Assembly: GCA_020744425.1 (NCBI GenBank)
Contig: JAGMUV010000016.1
Location: 1,240,001 to 1,304,000 of the forward strand
DNA from: Dactylonectria macrodidyma
Taxonomy: Eukaryota; Ascomycota; Sordariomycetes; Hypocreales; Nectriaceae
Length of the DNA stretch: 64,000 bases
Direction of reading: 5' to 3'
Below the pieces are notes generated by a model. It had not been told where the DNA came from. It saw nothing but the letters and a program-made list of their open reading frames with translations, and made no database searches. A program made the translations under genes and the position numbers. Below are positions 1 to 12,768 of this stretch, one piece after another; within the stretch, counting starts at the first letter, position 1, and every line of letters begins with the position of its first letter.

Positions 1-560
1 GTGTGTCGTTTGGTCATCGTCCGTCGTTGTGGACGAAGACGGCGCGAAGGCGAGGGTTAACTGACGACCCTACCCTATACCTCAGTAAGAAAGCATCCGC
101 CACCTAAAGATAGGCTTGACATTGACGCTTGAATGGTTTCAGCTGGAAGATTGCTCACTTAGTTGACTGTTCTATGTATAATAGCGTTTTTTTTTTGGTT
201 TTTTTTGTATTCTTTACTTTATTTTTTGCTTTAAAAATTTTTTCCTTTTCTTTTTGTGTTGGCATTCGCAGAATTTTCGCGACAATGTATCAAGGCAGTG
301 ACTGCCTCCTGCGGTGCTACAGTGCAACATTGTTGATCCATCACGTCGTTCACAGATAACAGCCAACAATCGCCAGCGCCGAAAATCCATGCCGATTTCA
401 GACTACCACCCCCGCTCTGCGTTTTCTCCCGCACAGCAGACACTTTTGGACTTTGGATTGGGAGAATTATGTCGTGTCGTACCTACCGTACCATACCGTG
501 CCCGCGCTTGTTGGTCGACGCTAACGACAGCATACCCCATCCCCTGTTGACGTAGACGTC
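1..560. other. Left edge, no supported gene
   Basis: The first 30 bases resemble the GTGTGTCGTTTGG motif that recurs in the composite repeat near 2.5, 24.2 and 48.1 kb, so the window probably opens inside another repeat copy. A T-rich stretch lies at 185-255. Only short overlapping ORFs without recognisable domains are present. I see no gene here. Confidence 0.5.
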
Positions 561-1194
561 TTACACCACTCAGCCTGGAGTGCTGGAAGCTGAGGTCGTG
601 TTCACCTAACCGTATTGAGATTGGTTGACAGATCTGTCAGGTGGCCGATGTGCCGCATTTCGACCTAGTACGGCCCTGGCAGATCACGGTTGTGTCCAAC
701 TCGAGTCACTCGCGACACTCGATCAACGGGGTATAGATCGGAGCCCAATCCACGCTAGCACCTTGCGAAAGGTCTCCAAACGGATGGCGTGCATTGTCAA
801 GGTGGCGTGCATGATCGAAATCGACAAGCACGAGTTTGTGAGGCCGGTCGGTTGACACTGGGAGTGCAGTGGAGACTGATACTTGATGCGTAGCGACAAA
901 TGACGTCTTGTGTCTGAAAAAGCTCGCTACGCATGGATGGATGGATGGATGAACCCTCACCATCGATCCTTTCAGACGACCCGCAAGACGATACGACGGA
1001 GCGCGCATTGCACCTCGACTTGCCCCACTGTTGATCCACTACGGTCTTTTCGTGCGTCATGCGTCGTGCGTCGGCAACGAACGCCAGGCGGAGCTGGAGA
1101 GAGGGCGAGATGATGATGGTCAGTTGGAGAAGGTTAACTGGAGAGACTATGTTGGGCATGGAAGGACAAGTTGGGAACCGTGATAAGACCCTCT

Positions 1195-1600
1195 CAGACA
1201 CTACAAGACACGACAAGACACGACAAGACACGACAAGCCACGACAAGCCACGACAAGACACGACAAGACACGACAAGACACTACAAGGCACTACAAGACA
1301 CTACAAGACATGACAAGACACTCCACAACTTGAGCAACCAAAGAGCGGGCATTTTGTCTGGTCCCCGCTTGCCTACCTTGCCAAAGCCTGCTTCGTTCTC
1401 GCGTAGGACAGAATAAAAGTTCCGACCCAGACGACGTCCTACCGGTTATCCCTGCAGCACCGTGATGCACAACGACCCATACTTGCGTGGTGAGCTGATC
1501 TCGAACACATCCGTATGTCGTGTCTTGTAGTATCTTATCGTGTCTTGTAGTGTCTTGTAGTATCTTGTCGTGCCTTGTCGTGTCTTCGAGTTAGCAGAAG
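1195..1600. repeat. CGACAAGACA minisatellite arms
   Basis: 1195-1325 is an imperfect tandem array of 10-bp units (CGACAAGACA/CTACAAGACA). 1506-1600 carries the reverse complement (TGTCTTGTAG units), so the two arrays form an inverted pair around a 180-bp spacer. The same motif recurs at 25105-25250, 44460-44490 and 46905-46975. Confidence 0.85.
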
Positions 1601-2804
1601 AAGTGGACATTGATTCTGTCCGGTGCTTGGGCGGGCCGCAGGATCCCAATTTAGGACTGTTGCATGGGTGCGGTCAGGGCCGTGTCTGCTCCAACCAGTT
1701 CACCTGGCCAGGCACCTGGTGACAGATCCGTTAGATCCGTGAGACCTGCTTCGCTCCAATCATGCATGGCGACCTTGATCGTCGCTCACGTAGGGGCGTG
1801 GTAAGTGAGTAATCGGCCGTAATGCCTGCCAGGTCCCATGCTTTGTGACATGCGTGCGCTTCAGCGGTCTTGGGGGTTTCGTTTTGCTGCGGACGGGAGC
1901 TTGTGCACTTTGCTGTTTCCAACAAGAGAAAGTCTCCTTGTCAGGTCCGTGACGATTGTGAGTCACAAAGAACTGCCCCGCGAGCGGATCAGAATGTCAT
2001 GAGGGGGTAAGGTCTCGTGCTTGAGAACTCAGGTTTGACTAGGCGACGCACAGTATGTGAGTACGTGGGGTGACCCAGTTCGTCACCGCTACACTGTTTT
2101 CGAGTGTCGTGAATGATATGTACGGATTCTCAAAAGACCCATCGCTGTCTTCGACACCGGGAGTGCAGTGGAGAACTGATACTGGATACGTAGCGACAAA
2201 TGACATCTGTGTGCAAACGAGCTCGCTACGCGTGCGTTGTGGATACGTACTCGAGATGGCGCGACGGAACACAGGTGATGGGTCGTCGCTCGCTTCGTCC
2301 GTGGCGGAAGTGGTAAGGCAATTACAACGGACAGTCGCGGGCGCGACCTCGCGAAAAGCTTTATCAAAAACGACTTGTCCCACTGTTGTTGGCCCACTAA
2401 AGTGCGACAAAATGTCGCTCATGAGAACCCCCGGAATGGTTACCTACTTGTCTGGTGTGGGGTCAAGGGTGTGTGTGTGAACAAAGGGTCTAGTTTAGAT
2501 TTTTGAAATGTCTTGAGCTTTTGTGGTGTGTGTCGTTTGGTGTGTGTCGTTTGGTGTATGTCGTTTGGTGTGTGTCGTTTGGTGTATGTCGCTTGGTGTG
2601 TGTTGTTTGGTGTCTGTTTATGTAACTGAAAGGAAGAGAAGTCGGGAACGAAGCCGGGAAGGGAGGGTGAAGCGAGGCTGGAGAAATGGACGCTTAGTTA
2701 TGCTAAGAGCAGTCAATCTTTTGCCAGAAGGCCGACGAGATGGACATACACGACAGAGAGGGCTGGCTGACAAACAAACGGGTGGGCAAGGAGACGGCTG
2801 GCCA

Positions 2805-3540
2805 GACCACCTTACCCTGCACCTCAGCTTCCCTGTAAAGATTTTCCCCTCAGCAGCGGCTGTTAGCACTTCGTTAGGGCAGGGATTACTTTTGCAGGCC
2901 ACCACTCGCAGCTTTTGCAGCCAGGACCTAACTGCGTCTAAGCATGCCACGATCCGAAGGGATAAGGAGAGTTGACGTTCTGGTGAGCTGCAGCGACAGC
3001 CAGGAGCTACTGTCCTGGCACCAAACAAACCAGCCGGCTCTCGCAAGATTGGGTGCCTTGCGAGGCCTTGGATCCTACTGGCCCTCCGATCGACGTGATC
3101 TTCCGCGGCCCTGCCGCCTCGACAACCCTCTGTAGCTTCGGCTGCTACCCGGACCGCCACCTGGCCCGACAACTTGTCTCACTGCTTCGAGACAACATAC
3201 AGAAACCGCTAGGTCAAGATGGTACAGAGCTTGCCTCGAGACCGCGGATCGAGACAATCGCCTCCTCCACAACAGCGTCCCAGTTGCCTTGGGTTTTTCT
3301 CCTGCGAGGGTTTTCCCCAAGGATGCACAGCTTTGGTTGCAGCTACTGGCGACCTTAGATGACATGGCCCTCCGACCCTAGGGTGTCGATGGCTACTTGA
3401 TCTATCTGTGCAAGAGAATTCTTGGCTGGGTGAGGGACGGTTCCCGCTGACGGGATGCCCTCTTGAAACAATGCGCCTTTGAGCCGATGCCATGCTGGAT
3501 GAGCTAGATGGAGGCGCTGCTGCACGGAAGCTTTGCTAGG
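2805..3540. other. Unique segment inside repeat copy 1
   Basis: Copy 1 matches the 22-kb copy up to about 2740, and the 24.6-kb copy up to about 2800. The match to the 22-kb copy resumes near 3540 (3540-3650 against 22370-22480). The roughly 735 bp between have no counterpart elsewhere in the window. Overlapping ORFs of up to 184 aa exist, but none has a domain I recognise. It is either an insertion here or a deletion in the other copies. Confidence 0.5.
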
Positions 3541-4059
3541 ATCAACTGTATTGATGTCCTGTGTGACGTGCTTTAGCGAAAACTACTGTAGGGCTGGCTA
3601 CGAGTAGAAAAGTGCCTTTCGGAGGGATTGAGCATGCATATAGCTCCGATCTAAGAGGCCTTGCAGATGGTCTGAGTAAGGTCGAATGCGGCAGCAATTG
3701 TAGATAGTTTAGCCCAGCACGTCCTGTGCCCCAATGGGGACACACAAGACCACAGGACCACAAATGTTCGCCATGACGCGCGCGCGATGATGGTACACAC
3801 ACGTAATACATCCGGTCCCGCCGCAAGAACCTGATAAGTGTTCACTGCCGTGGAGGTACGGAGTAGACAGTCGCATTTGGTCGGGAGCGGGTCCCTCAGG
3901 ATACCGCTGCTTAGGCTGGATGGGTGCTTGGTCCATGAAAGGGAATTGTCGCGAGGGCGATCAGCGAAAGCTTGATAGCACCAGACATTGTGGAGGAGGT
4001 GGGCCGGGACACTGAGGGGCAGTTCGCAGCGACGAGTGCGCATCGGACCAAAAGGAAGA

Positions 4060-4285
4060 GAGGGGGTTGACAAACAGGGGGTTGACAAACAAACAGAGGG
4101 GGTTGACAAACAAACAGGGGGGCTTGACAAACAGATGGGGTTGGCAAACAAACAGAGGGGGGTGACAAACAAACAGAGCGGGTTGACAAACAGGGGGTTG
4201 ACAAACAGAGGGGGTTGACAAACAAACAGAGAGGGTTGACAAACAGGGGGTTGACAAACAGAAGGGGTGACAAACAAACGAGGAG
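4060..4285. repeat. TTGACAAACA minisatellite
   Basis: Tandem array of units of about 15-20 bp made of TTGACAAACA(AACA) plus a G-run. The minus-strand reading frames through it encode repetitive Leu/Phe/Val/Asn/Pro/Cys peptides. These are an artefact of the array, not genes. Equivalent arrays lie at 22710-23130 and 48685-48755. Confidence 0.9.
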
Positions 4286-4588
4286 GTCGTCCATCAAATG
4301 TGAAGCTGGTGTGGGCAGACAAGGTGGGTAATCGCACCTCGTTCATACTCACACTGACGACGAAGAACATGTGCGGAAACACGGCGAGGTAGGTGTATGG
4401 CATTGCGGGACCCTGCTCGACGATGCGGGGCGTACATACTCACACACACACATACATACCCACCAAGCAACACAGCAAGTGTCGCATAATATACTCCGTA
4501 CAGGGTACTATTATCCCACACAGAGTGTTGGCCTACACTTTTGCTAGTGGCGTAACAGTTATCTGACACCAAGCGACACACCAAACGA

Positions 4589-4589
<1 letters not shown>

Positions 4590-4635
<46 letters not shown>

Positions 4636-4640
4636 ACGCA
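4590..4640. repeat. CA microsatellite
   Basis: (CA)n tract of about 40 bp followed by CACG variants. It sits close upstream of the left rhodopsin-gene copy. A GT/CA-type tract also lies at the matching position of the right copy, near 60215-60230. Confidence 0.85.
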
Positions 4641-4679
4641 CGCACTCTCACTCATGTACACACACTCATTCACTGCTGC

Positions 4680-6010
4680 GTAAGGTGTAAAGTGTAAAGC
4701 CGTGTCCGAGTCCATCTCCTCGGCTCCTGCGTTCGCCTGAGCGCTGATAACTGCGCCTGTTGGCTTATAAGTATGGTAGCCTGATCTCGAGTCCGCGACT
4801 TCCAGCACCCTCTCCAATGTCTTCTATCCCATTTTCTTTTTCGTCTTCTACTCCGTTGGCCTGAAGAACGCCACTCAACGGGCCACCAGTCAGCCGGCAC
4901 TACGGAAACCGCGAAAGCATGCGTGATGTGCCCGCCGAGGTGAGGGCTACCTGGCCCGATCCCGAGTACCCTGATCATTGTAGAGACGTGCCTCGTTTCC
5001 CTCGCTCTGCTGACCCTGCTCGCCCGCATGTACGCTCGGCTAGTTGTCGTCAAAGGCGTGCGGACCCGATGATTGGATCATGGTGGTAGTGATGGTGAGT
5101 CAACCGCCCTCTTCTGGTCCTACAGCTAGCGGTTCGTGTACTCACGAGCCGACTGCGCCGGCGCGCCTGTGTGGGAGCTGACGAGACGACCTTCTCTCTG
5201 CAGGCCTTCACCGTTGGAGTGACGGTGTGTGCCGTTCTCCTGGATCAGTTGTATGGCTGGAACGTCCACATCTGGGACCTGAGTATCGCAGAGGCCGTCA
5301 AGGGCCGGCAGGTATCCCTGGGTGCCCAGAGGCTCTTTCTCTTCTCGTCGGGTCTGCCCAAGGTGTCGATACTGGTTACTCGCGAACGCACCCAATTCCG
5401 TGTGGCTGCTTCGGGCATATCTGGTTCGTCTTGTGTGTCATTTGGACGCAATGCGCGTACGTCACATCGGTTCTCGCTCGCAGACTTCTTGCTCCCCGTC
5501 TTGCTCCATGCCTTGCTTCTGCTCGTTCGCGGCTAACACGTGTCTAGTCCGATAAAGGCCAACTGGTTGGTTGGCCATCCTCAACACTACAGCCTAGAAG
5601 GTCCACCAGCACTACAGGAAGTTAATTCCCCCAGCCTGTAGAGCTCGTCCGTTCAGCCACTAACCTTCCTTTCAAGGGCCCAGGCAATTGCCACGTTATC
5701 ACTGACGTCGTCGTCGTCGTGCTGTCTCTGCCAACCGTGATGAAGCTGCACCTTCCCCAACACCAGCGCGTCATGCTCGCCTTGCTCTTCAGCGGTGGTC
5801 TCATCGTCGTTCTTGCCGGCTGCCAGAGAGCCTACTGGTCGTACTACGTGATCGAGAAGACATACGACGTCACCTGGGAAGAGTTCTACCTGTGGATCCG
5901 GACGACTGTCGAGGCGAACCTGGGTGTCATCTGCGGCAACGCGCCGGCGCTGCGCCCGCTCTACGGTGTTGTCGTGGCCAGGCGCAGCGGCAGGCGCATT
6001 GGTTCCCAGT
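4680..6010 (+). pseudogene. Rhodopsin-domain (PTH11-like) membrane protein, decayed left copy
   Basis: It is homologous to the gene at 58631-59921 on the other strand. Shared pieces include an upstream region (about 4680-4920), the exon with MRDVPAEVRATWPDP at 4921, the exon 2 block around LYGWNVHIWDLSIAEAVKG (from about 5210) and the membrane-helix block near 5700-5950. Against the right copy it lost about 20 bp in exon 1 (near 4967), about 35-40 bp in the transmembrane block (near 5415) and the C-terminal tail after about 6000. The splice donor near 5615 reads GA instead of GT. The family consists of seven-helix fungal membrane proteins, some implicated in surface sensing. This copy cannot encode one. 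Confidence 0.75.
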
Positions 6011-6317
6011 CCAACAACCAAGTTACTTGGCTTGATTGGTGGGGATGGGAGCCCACAGGCTCGCGGTACTCGCGAAAATGACCAAGCACCGTTACCGTAG
6101 CGACTTTCAACCGCTGACCCGGCGGCGTGCGTCACGACGCGGTTACATTCTTCCTTCTTCGGTCATCCTTTTCTGTGCTACGACTCAGATATTTCCAGCA
6201 TCGCGTGCAGAGAACGCGAGTTTTCCCGAAGACTGTCTCCCTCCAGAACGGAGCTATAAGTCACGAGATGCCCTTCCAGGTCCATTAATACATGGGCGGC
6301 TACAAGCCAGCGCTCTC

Positions 6318-6405
6318 AACAAGACAAGCCTAACCAAGACAGAACAAGCCAAGTCAAGTCAAGCCAAGTCAAGTCAAGCCAAGTCAAGTCAAGCCAAGTC
6401 AAGTT
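6318..6405. repeat. CAAGTCAAGC minisatellite
   Basis: About eight tandem imperfect units of CAAGT/CAAGC immediately precede the hAT fragment. No coding content. Confidence 0.85.
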
Positions 6406-6570
6406 GACCATCTATCAAGCAAGACGGCTTTTTTAGCTGGCTTGATTTGTCTTTGATAACGGCTTGGTAAGTAGGGCCCATATTGTGGTCATAGCCATAG
6501 TGCCTTGGATAGTAAAAATCCTGCTGGCACGGCCAAAAGTTAGCCACGAGCACCACGCTCATCACCGTCA

Positions 6571-7875
6571 AGATGTCCGATATTGACGATACCTCTTCGG
6601 TGACCGCCCTCTCGGAAGCAGTTACCGAGACGGCCAGCCAGCCTTCGGCCTGAACACGAGATCCGCCGCGGCCGGAAGCACCGTGTTTGCTACTCTTCGC
6701 GGGGGACGGTCCGTCACCGACCAGCTCCGAGATCTTGACACCGACGAGATCCGTACCGAAGTTAGCTTGATGTGCAAGATCAAGATCGGATGCCAAGATT
6801 TACGTGCCGACCGAGTGGCTATACAGGAAGAAGAGGGGGAGAATGTCGCCTATCGATCCGTATGGCCGGCGGCTCACTAAAGTCGTTGGAAATAGGGCGA
6901 AGGGAGACTGCTGGCTTTGCAGCAGTGCGATAAAAAGAAGGAAATATTACTATACGCCCTCCTCAACTGCGGCATAAACGGAGTGCTTAGGCGCTTAAGG
7001 AAGGATCACGGTCTTCTTGTTGGTGAGGCAGACGGTGAGACTACAGAGACTGAGCCGCCTCGCCGGCGTCAACGCCAGCGAACTGTACTCGACTTGCAAA
7101 AGCAAGCCGTAGAACGGTTAGCTATTCCGAAGTCTAAGGCAGAGCTGTTCAAGGAGCTACTACTCCGTTGGATTGTAGATGCCGATATACCTACCCTTCT
7201 CGGCCGTCGAACACACTGACTTTCGAACGCTTCTCGGCTTGTTGAACGAAGAACTCGTTGACGAGCTTTTGCCTCGCAGCGGCTTTACAATTCGATCGTG
7301 GTTAGAAGCAGAGTACCGGTCGCAAAAAGAGCTGTTGAGGAGTAAGCTTGCCGCCTCTCTATACAAGAAGCATCTCACCTTCGATCTTTGGACTTCTCAA
7401 AAATACGCGCTTCTCGGCGTAACTGTTCGCTTCACAGACGCGTTAAAAAGGCCGCAGGCGTCGCTTTTGGCATTGAGGCGGCTCCGTGGCGCGCACTCTG
7501 GTGAAAATATCGGTCTAACGTTGAGTGAAGTACTATTGGAGTACAAGATCTCTGCAGACGAGTTAGGTTATTTCACGAGCGACAACGCCGACGCGAACGA
7601 CAGCGCAGTCAACGAAATTATCACCACTCTTTCACCTGACGTTCAGCTGCAGGAGCCTAGAATTCGCAGTACCAATCACATCTACAACCTCAGCGCCACC
7701 AGTTACCTCTAAGGGAAGCTCAAAGACGTGCTTAAGTGCCTCGAATCGCAACTAGCAGAACAAGCAGCCCTTCAAAAGATCCTCGACTTCCGCGAAGAAT
7801 GGCGGCTAACAGGCGCATTCGCCAGGACTCACAATCTTCAAGACTGGGTCCGAAGGTCATCGCAGCGCTGATGAA
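6571..7875 (+). pseudogene. hAT transposase, N-terminal half
   Basis: Successive broken frames encode a possible N-terminus (ATG at 6571, MSDIDDTSS), then a BED-like WLC...HGLL region (6900-7030). These are followed by the start of the hAT catalytic domain, with KKHLTFDLWTSQ (about 7370) and FTSDNADANDSAVNEI (about 7575), which holds a catalytic-type Asp. KILDFREEWRLTG near 7790 matches the usual region after the first Asp block. Frameshifts and an in-frame TAA (near 7710) inactivate it. Homology stops near 7875, where Helitron sequence of opposite orientation begins. A C-terminal hAT piece of the same orientation resumes at 15960, so both may derive from one element. Confidence 0.75.
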
Positions 7876-8059
7876 AACCCCTCTCATTGGTCGGTTTGCT
7901 CGCCAGGTTTAGTATCTGCTCTCCTATTGGTCTTCTCTTAAGTTTCCTGCCCCTTTTCTGTTCTTTCTCTTCTCTTTCCTCGCAACCCATGACTTTGCCC
8001 GTGCCTCTTATTTTACCTCTGATACATTTAAGGTATGGATGGCAACGCCTCTCGACCTC

Positions 8060-9490
8060 GAAAACCGTCATCCCAGCCACCGCAGAGCCGGCTGAATAGA
8101 CTTGTTGCTCAATTCCCCCAGTCTGGCCTGCGCTACCGTCATCTCGTGGGAGGAACCCGGTTGCCCACCAGAATCTCTTTCCCGCACCTTGGAGATGAGC
8201 AAGATGCCGTCCAGCGGCCGGCACCGCGACAGCTGCACATAGAGGCCGCACGGATCGCATTGCGTGGGGGCTATGCATCCGTCGACATTTGTTGTCCTCG
8301 TCCCCGGCTGCTCCAGGGCTACGCGCTCGAGCGTTCTGCTCTGCACCTTGTAGTCTGTGCACGCGAAAAGCCGCCGTACAAGGCAAACCTTTCCGGCCGA
8401 CGTCGTTCTGCTGCCACGGCCGCATTCGCTGGGCATTGTATGCTGACGCTCATGGGTATCAAGAGGATCGTGCCCGGCGGCATTCCGACGAAGTGGAAGT
8501 TCATTGTCCCCCCCGGCTCTAATATTATCCCCGCCGGCGGCCCGAAGTGGACCATCGTATCGGCCGAGATCCGATGGCTCGAGTGCGCTTCGTTGAGGAT
8601 GACGTCAAGCGCAGTGTTACTGGCCCCATTGATGAGCTTCAAGCCCGGGTGGGTATTGTGGTTCACGACGACGGGCATCCCTGGCACGAACATGAAGACG
8701 CCTGGTACTTGTACCGCGCTATCATCGCCCTGGTTCAGCATCATGGTGGCTTCTTACTCGGTCGACAGACCGTCCTTCTACTTATGCTCGGATATGAAGA
8801 TGCGCATGATCGACTGCTGCTGGATCTGGAACGACAAGGTCGCCTCCATGTTCAGTTAGGTTCCACCGATTCCGGTCCAGCGGCGTCACCACGGTGATGC
8901 CTGATTCCCACGGGATCCGCCTGCCCTTCCTGGTAGCATCTTGAGTTGAGGAGGTCCAAACCCGTGCGGTCCTGCACGCCCGATCGGATCCGCTTTAGCA
9001 GTCTCTGCAATTCCGGATCTCCGGCTGCGCGTGCTTCTTCGTCCAGCATGACGACCGTCGTGAACTTCTTCCACAACGCGTGCGCCATGCTGGTGCCGTT
9101 GCTCGGCCTTGAAAGAGTTGTCTTCATCCCACGGGACGGCCACGCTCGTCAGGAGGATCGACCTCTCTTGTACCTGACGGAACTGGTGGAAGTCTCCGCA
9201 GAAAAGGACGATGGAGATCCCGCCAAAGTTATCAACAGACGGTTCGAAATACCTTTTGATGCAAAGAGCTCAACGAGTGCTTCGATGACTCGTGACTTGC
9301 CGTGGCCACCTTCGCCACCAACATATTCGCAGAGCTGACGGACATCGCCTCTACCACTACAATGTATCGAATCGAGCTGGCGGCATATGATAAGGAAGGC
9401 GATTGTCTGCCTCTTGCTCAATGTGAACCGCGCTGCTAGAGCTTTGCCTGCCTCAAGGAAGGACGGTGATGCACCAAAGTCGACTTCCAT
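8060..9490 (-). pseudogene. Helitron PIF1-like helicase domain
   Basis: Walker A is visible as GGEGGHGKSRVIEAL near 9320. The motif LDEEARAAGDPELQRLLKR lies near 9040, the block PGMPVVVNHNTHPGLKLING near 8680, and the C-terminal YVQLSRCRPLDGI near 8220. Order and spacing match Helitron-encoded PIF1 helicases, which are 5'-3' DNA helicases fused to Rep. At least five frame changes separate these blocks, so no functional protein is possible. Confidence 0.8.
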
Positions 9491-12400
9491 GCCTGGACCT
9501 GCCTCGCCTGCCGTCTCTTTCTTCCAAGTCCGCTACCGTCATTTGAATATCCTCCTCGCCGAAACCAGTGAGCACACTTTGCACCGCCGCGCTGTGGTCA
9601 GTTTTATGGGCCGCGGCCATATTTTGTATGCCCTGGATCATTCGCTCCCTCTTTCTAGAGGCACAGATCTGCTGCGACTTGATGGCCTTGACCTGATCCT
9701 GCTGTGGTATAACGGTCCCGGAAAATGCCCATCCTGGTCTGCTTATCCGTCTTCCTCCTCGTTCGGGCATTATGGTGGCCTGGAGCTCAGCAGTCGAGCT
9801 TAGTGCTGACTGTTGGAAGCGACAGAGCTGCTCCATTATTGCCATGAGCTCCGGCGAGCCGGCGGTGATCTGATTGGCGCCCACTGCACTTCTCACGACG
9901 TCAATCAGACGCGTTGCGTTACCGATGCTGTCAGACTGGTACACCGATGCGGCCTCTTCGCCAGCCTCGCCTTCTCCTTCCTCGCCGGCATGTGCGGCCG
10001 TGAAGTCACCGTCGCCGGCTGGGGCTGCCCATTGCCTGGCGTCGCGTTTCGCGCCTTCGTCCGACCGCCGAAGCAGCTGGACATTATCGACGGGGCATGA
10101 TACTCTCGAAGGAAGTGCCTCTCGAGCCCGCGGCCAAATGCTGTTGATGTCGTCCGTTTGTTCGCACAGGAATGACTCCCACGGCACAAGTAGCGCTAGA
10201 TGCTGCACGGCTGCCCTTCACCAGGACAGTTAGTTCCTCCCCAAATACGTTTCTGCGGAATAGTTGCTAGACGAACCTCCGATGGCACGACCCTTCATCG
10301 TCTTCGTCGAAATCCTCGCTCAGGTAGCCATCAAGGCAGACGCTGGCGTGTCTTCCCGGCCGTCCCAGCGACTGCAACCAGCCTCTTCCAAGCACCCACG
10401 CGCTTCGAATGGCACCTCTCCCCAAGAGGCAGCGGCATCATCCTCGTCGTTGCGCCTGAGCTTGACGAGCGACACATAATCATAGAGACACAGACCTTGC
10501 AAGACCTCTCCCGGTGATGATATGCTTCAACATAGCTGATTCTCTCACCCGCTTCTTCCACGACGATCGACTCGTCCACCGGACTATCCGCAACCGCTGT
10601 GCCATTCTCTTGCCGAATGTGTCGCCACCTTCGGAAGACGTGCCAGTAGAGCAGAGACATTCAGAAACGTCCAAGCGTTGCTATTGGTGAACTCGGTCGG
10701 GTATCCCAGAAGGTAGGCAATGACGTCGACCTGCGACAAGATCGCTCTGTGAATATGCGATTCGCCACCCTCATCAAGAATTTCCGCGCCCTGTTCCTGG
10801 TGCCAGCATCACCGGCACCGTCATCTCCATGATCTTCTCCACCATCGGTCGTTCCACCGCCAGCTGAGGGGGCAGGCAGCAGTTCTGCTGCGGCAGCGAC
10901 ACGCTTCCACACCGGGTCCTCTAATTTGGTCGCGTAATTCGTGATATAAAAGACGAGGGCCTATGGTCTTCCGCTGCGTCGCTATGAAGGAGATGTCGTG
11001 GTTGTGGAGAAGCCCCACGGCCATGGCGTTGTCCCACCGATTCACCATGCTGTGTCTCCTTCGAATCTGCAACGGGCCGTCTGCCGTGAGGGCAGTCTTT
11101 TTGACTAGTCTCCATGGCGCCTGGAATCGACAAAGGCCACGCTTCTTTCCTCCTTTGCCCTTGCTCAAAGAATGCTTGACACAAGTTGGACTATGAGTAT
11201 GGATCTGTGTCGCACCAGCACAGAAATTCGCTTCCTCGTCAAATGCGGCCGAAAATTGCTCCGTGTTGTCAAGCAGGGAGGAAATGTCCAATGCCACCGA
11301 CCGTTCCGCTTGGAGGGCGCAATACCCTTCCTGGTCCAGGTCCTACTTCATAAGTATGTCAGCCTGGCCCCCGCCTCGACTGCTGCATCTTCAATGGCAT
11401 GCCTAGGTCGTACTGTCGGAGAACACGCTATCTATGTATTGGATGATGCGTTCACGGTACTTTGCTTGGCCTTCGCCGTCGATATCGGCAATCATCGAAC
11501 TCAAGTGCGCGTTTCCATGCAACCAAAGCAGCCCGTGGACATGAAGCACCCTCTCGTTCGTTGGTCTCGACAGCACCAAGATAGTCGATGACGCGCCCGA
11601 ATACCGACTCCTCTCCCACTTCGACATAATGCTCAAAGAACAACGTCATCTCCCGGTGGAAGAAGATGGCCGAGCTCATGGGGTCCGAAATGGCCTGCCG
11701 CAGGCGTTTGTACGAGTCAAGGCTCTTCAGGAAAGCCTCGGCCGCATCAGGCTCGCTGGTGCGGTATGCTGCAAGTCGCAGCTTTAGCGGGTTCGTAATG
11801 TATGTCATTTGGGCTGAGCGTGAACCAGATCGCCGGCACGCCGTGACGAAGAACAAGCGACTGTATCTTCCGCCGCATACTCAAGCGATTTTCTCTGGAC
11901 ATAGGCTGCCGGAAGACGTACAAGGAAAGGCTCCTGAAAAGCTCTTTCACGCCCTCGTCAGTCCCTTTTTCCCGAGTTCTCCAACTCGATCGATCCTTGC
12001 CGGTGCTAACCTGTCTGCTGAGAGCGACCGTACTATGCTCTCTATGTTCCGGAAATTTTTCCTCGTTACTCTCAACATGCTGACGCGACGGTTCCTCGAC
12101 CGTACACTCAAGGAATGCAAAGATATGATGGGTTGCAAATCGGCCACCATGGCGCCGGAGCGTGATGTCGGCCCACGTTCGCAGACTCACTGTTACGGGA
12201 CGAGACGAGGTCTTGCGCCGCCGTCTCTGTTCCGCGCGTTTCGGCACCTATTCCCGCGCTTAGGGCCGGCTTCTTCCACCAGCCGTGGCCCCCCGACACC
12301 AAGCGGAAATAGCGTGGGAAACGTCTTCGCGAAGAACGAGGCATCAAATGAGTCGGCGAATTCGTCGCCCCGAGAAACGTGAATATATGGCTCACATCCG

Positions 12401-12760
12401 TCGGCAAGCCCTGGCCGTCTCTCCGCCGATTCCACTCGTGTTCTCAGGCCCTCTTTGGCTCCCCTGGCCGCATCTCCGTTCACAGCATTGCAGGCAAAGA
12501 AGAACTTATCCACATCGGGTACATCTGACGGCCCGTTCAGAGCAAACACACCCGATAAAGTGACTTCGTTGATCGAATTTCTCAATTGATCAGACTCGGC
12601 CTCGCTCCGGTGGCCGCCTTCGTCTTCGCTCAGCCCCGGCCATTGGGTCTCGCCACTGGTTAAGACGAGCGAGGACCTCCTTGATCTCCAACGAACCCTC
12701 GTCTTCCATGCCACGCTCCGTTGGCGGAACAACTTTGCGCCGTTCGCATTTTTCCCCATG
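9491..12760 (-). pseudogene. Helitron Rep (HUH) region
   Basis: The block EFADSFDASFFAKTFPTLFP (about 12340) begins the Helitron-like N domain. RHGVPAIWFTLSPNDIHYEP lies near 11805. The HUH motif is visible as LHVHGLLWLHGNAHL near 11545. The two-tyrosine motif is YITNYATK (about 10945), read in a different frame from its upstream neighbour CRFQAPW (about 11130). HUH Rep proteins nick and join single strands during Helitron rolling-circle transposition. The catalytic signature residues survive although the frame is broken. Confidence 0.75.
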
Positions 12761-12768
12761 CCGTTGGC

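Larger units (their letters stand above)
560..4480 (+). repeat. Composite dispersed repeat, copy 1
   Basis: This is the first of four long copies of a composite repeat. Shared modules, by eye: 865-1045 and 2160-2235 match 47785-47985; 1911-2043 matches 21850-21985 and 47627-47755; 2370-2530 matches 22060-22230 and 47950-48110; 3720-4060 matches 22510-22625, 24290-24600 and 48180-48570; 1327-1690 matches 44488-44625 plus 46880-47075. The order of modules is conserved, and the last one runs into a TTGACAAACA minisatellite. No protein is conserved across copies, so it may be a decayed non-coding or subtelomeric repeat. ORFs inside it are not supported. Confidence 0.75.

Noticed and set aside
4060..4285. 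CRISPR-like regular repeats
   Set aside because: Units are contiguous and variable in length, without unique spacers, and the context is fungal. These are minisatellites.
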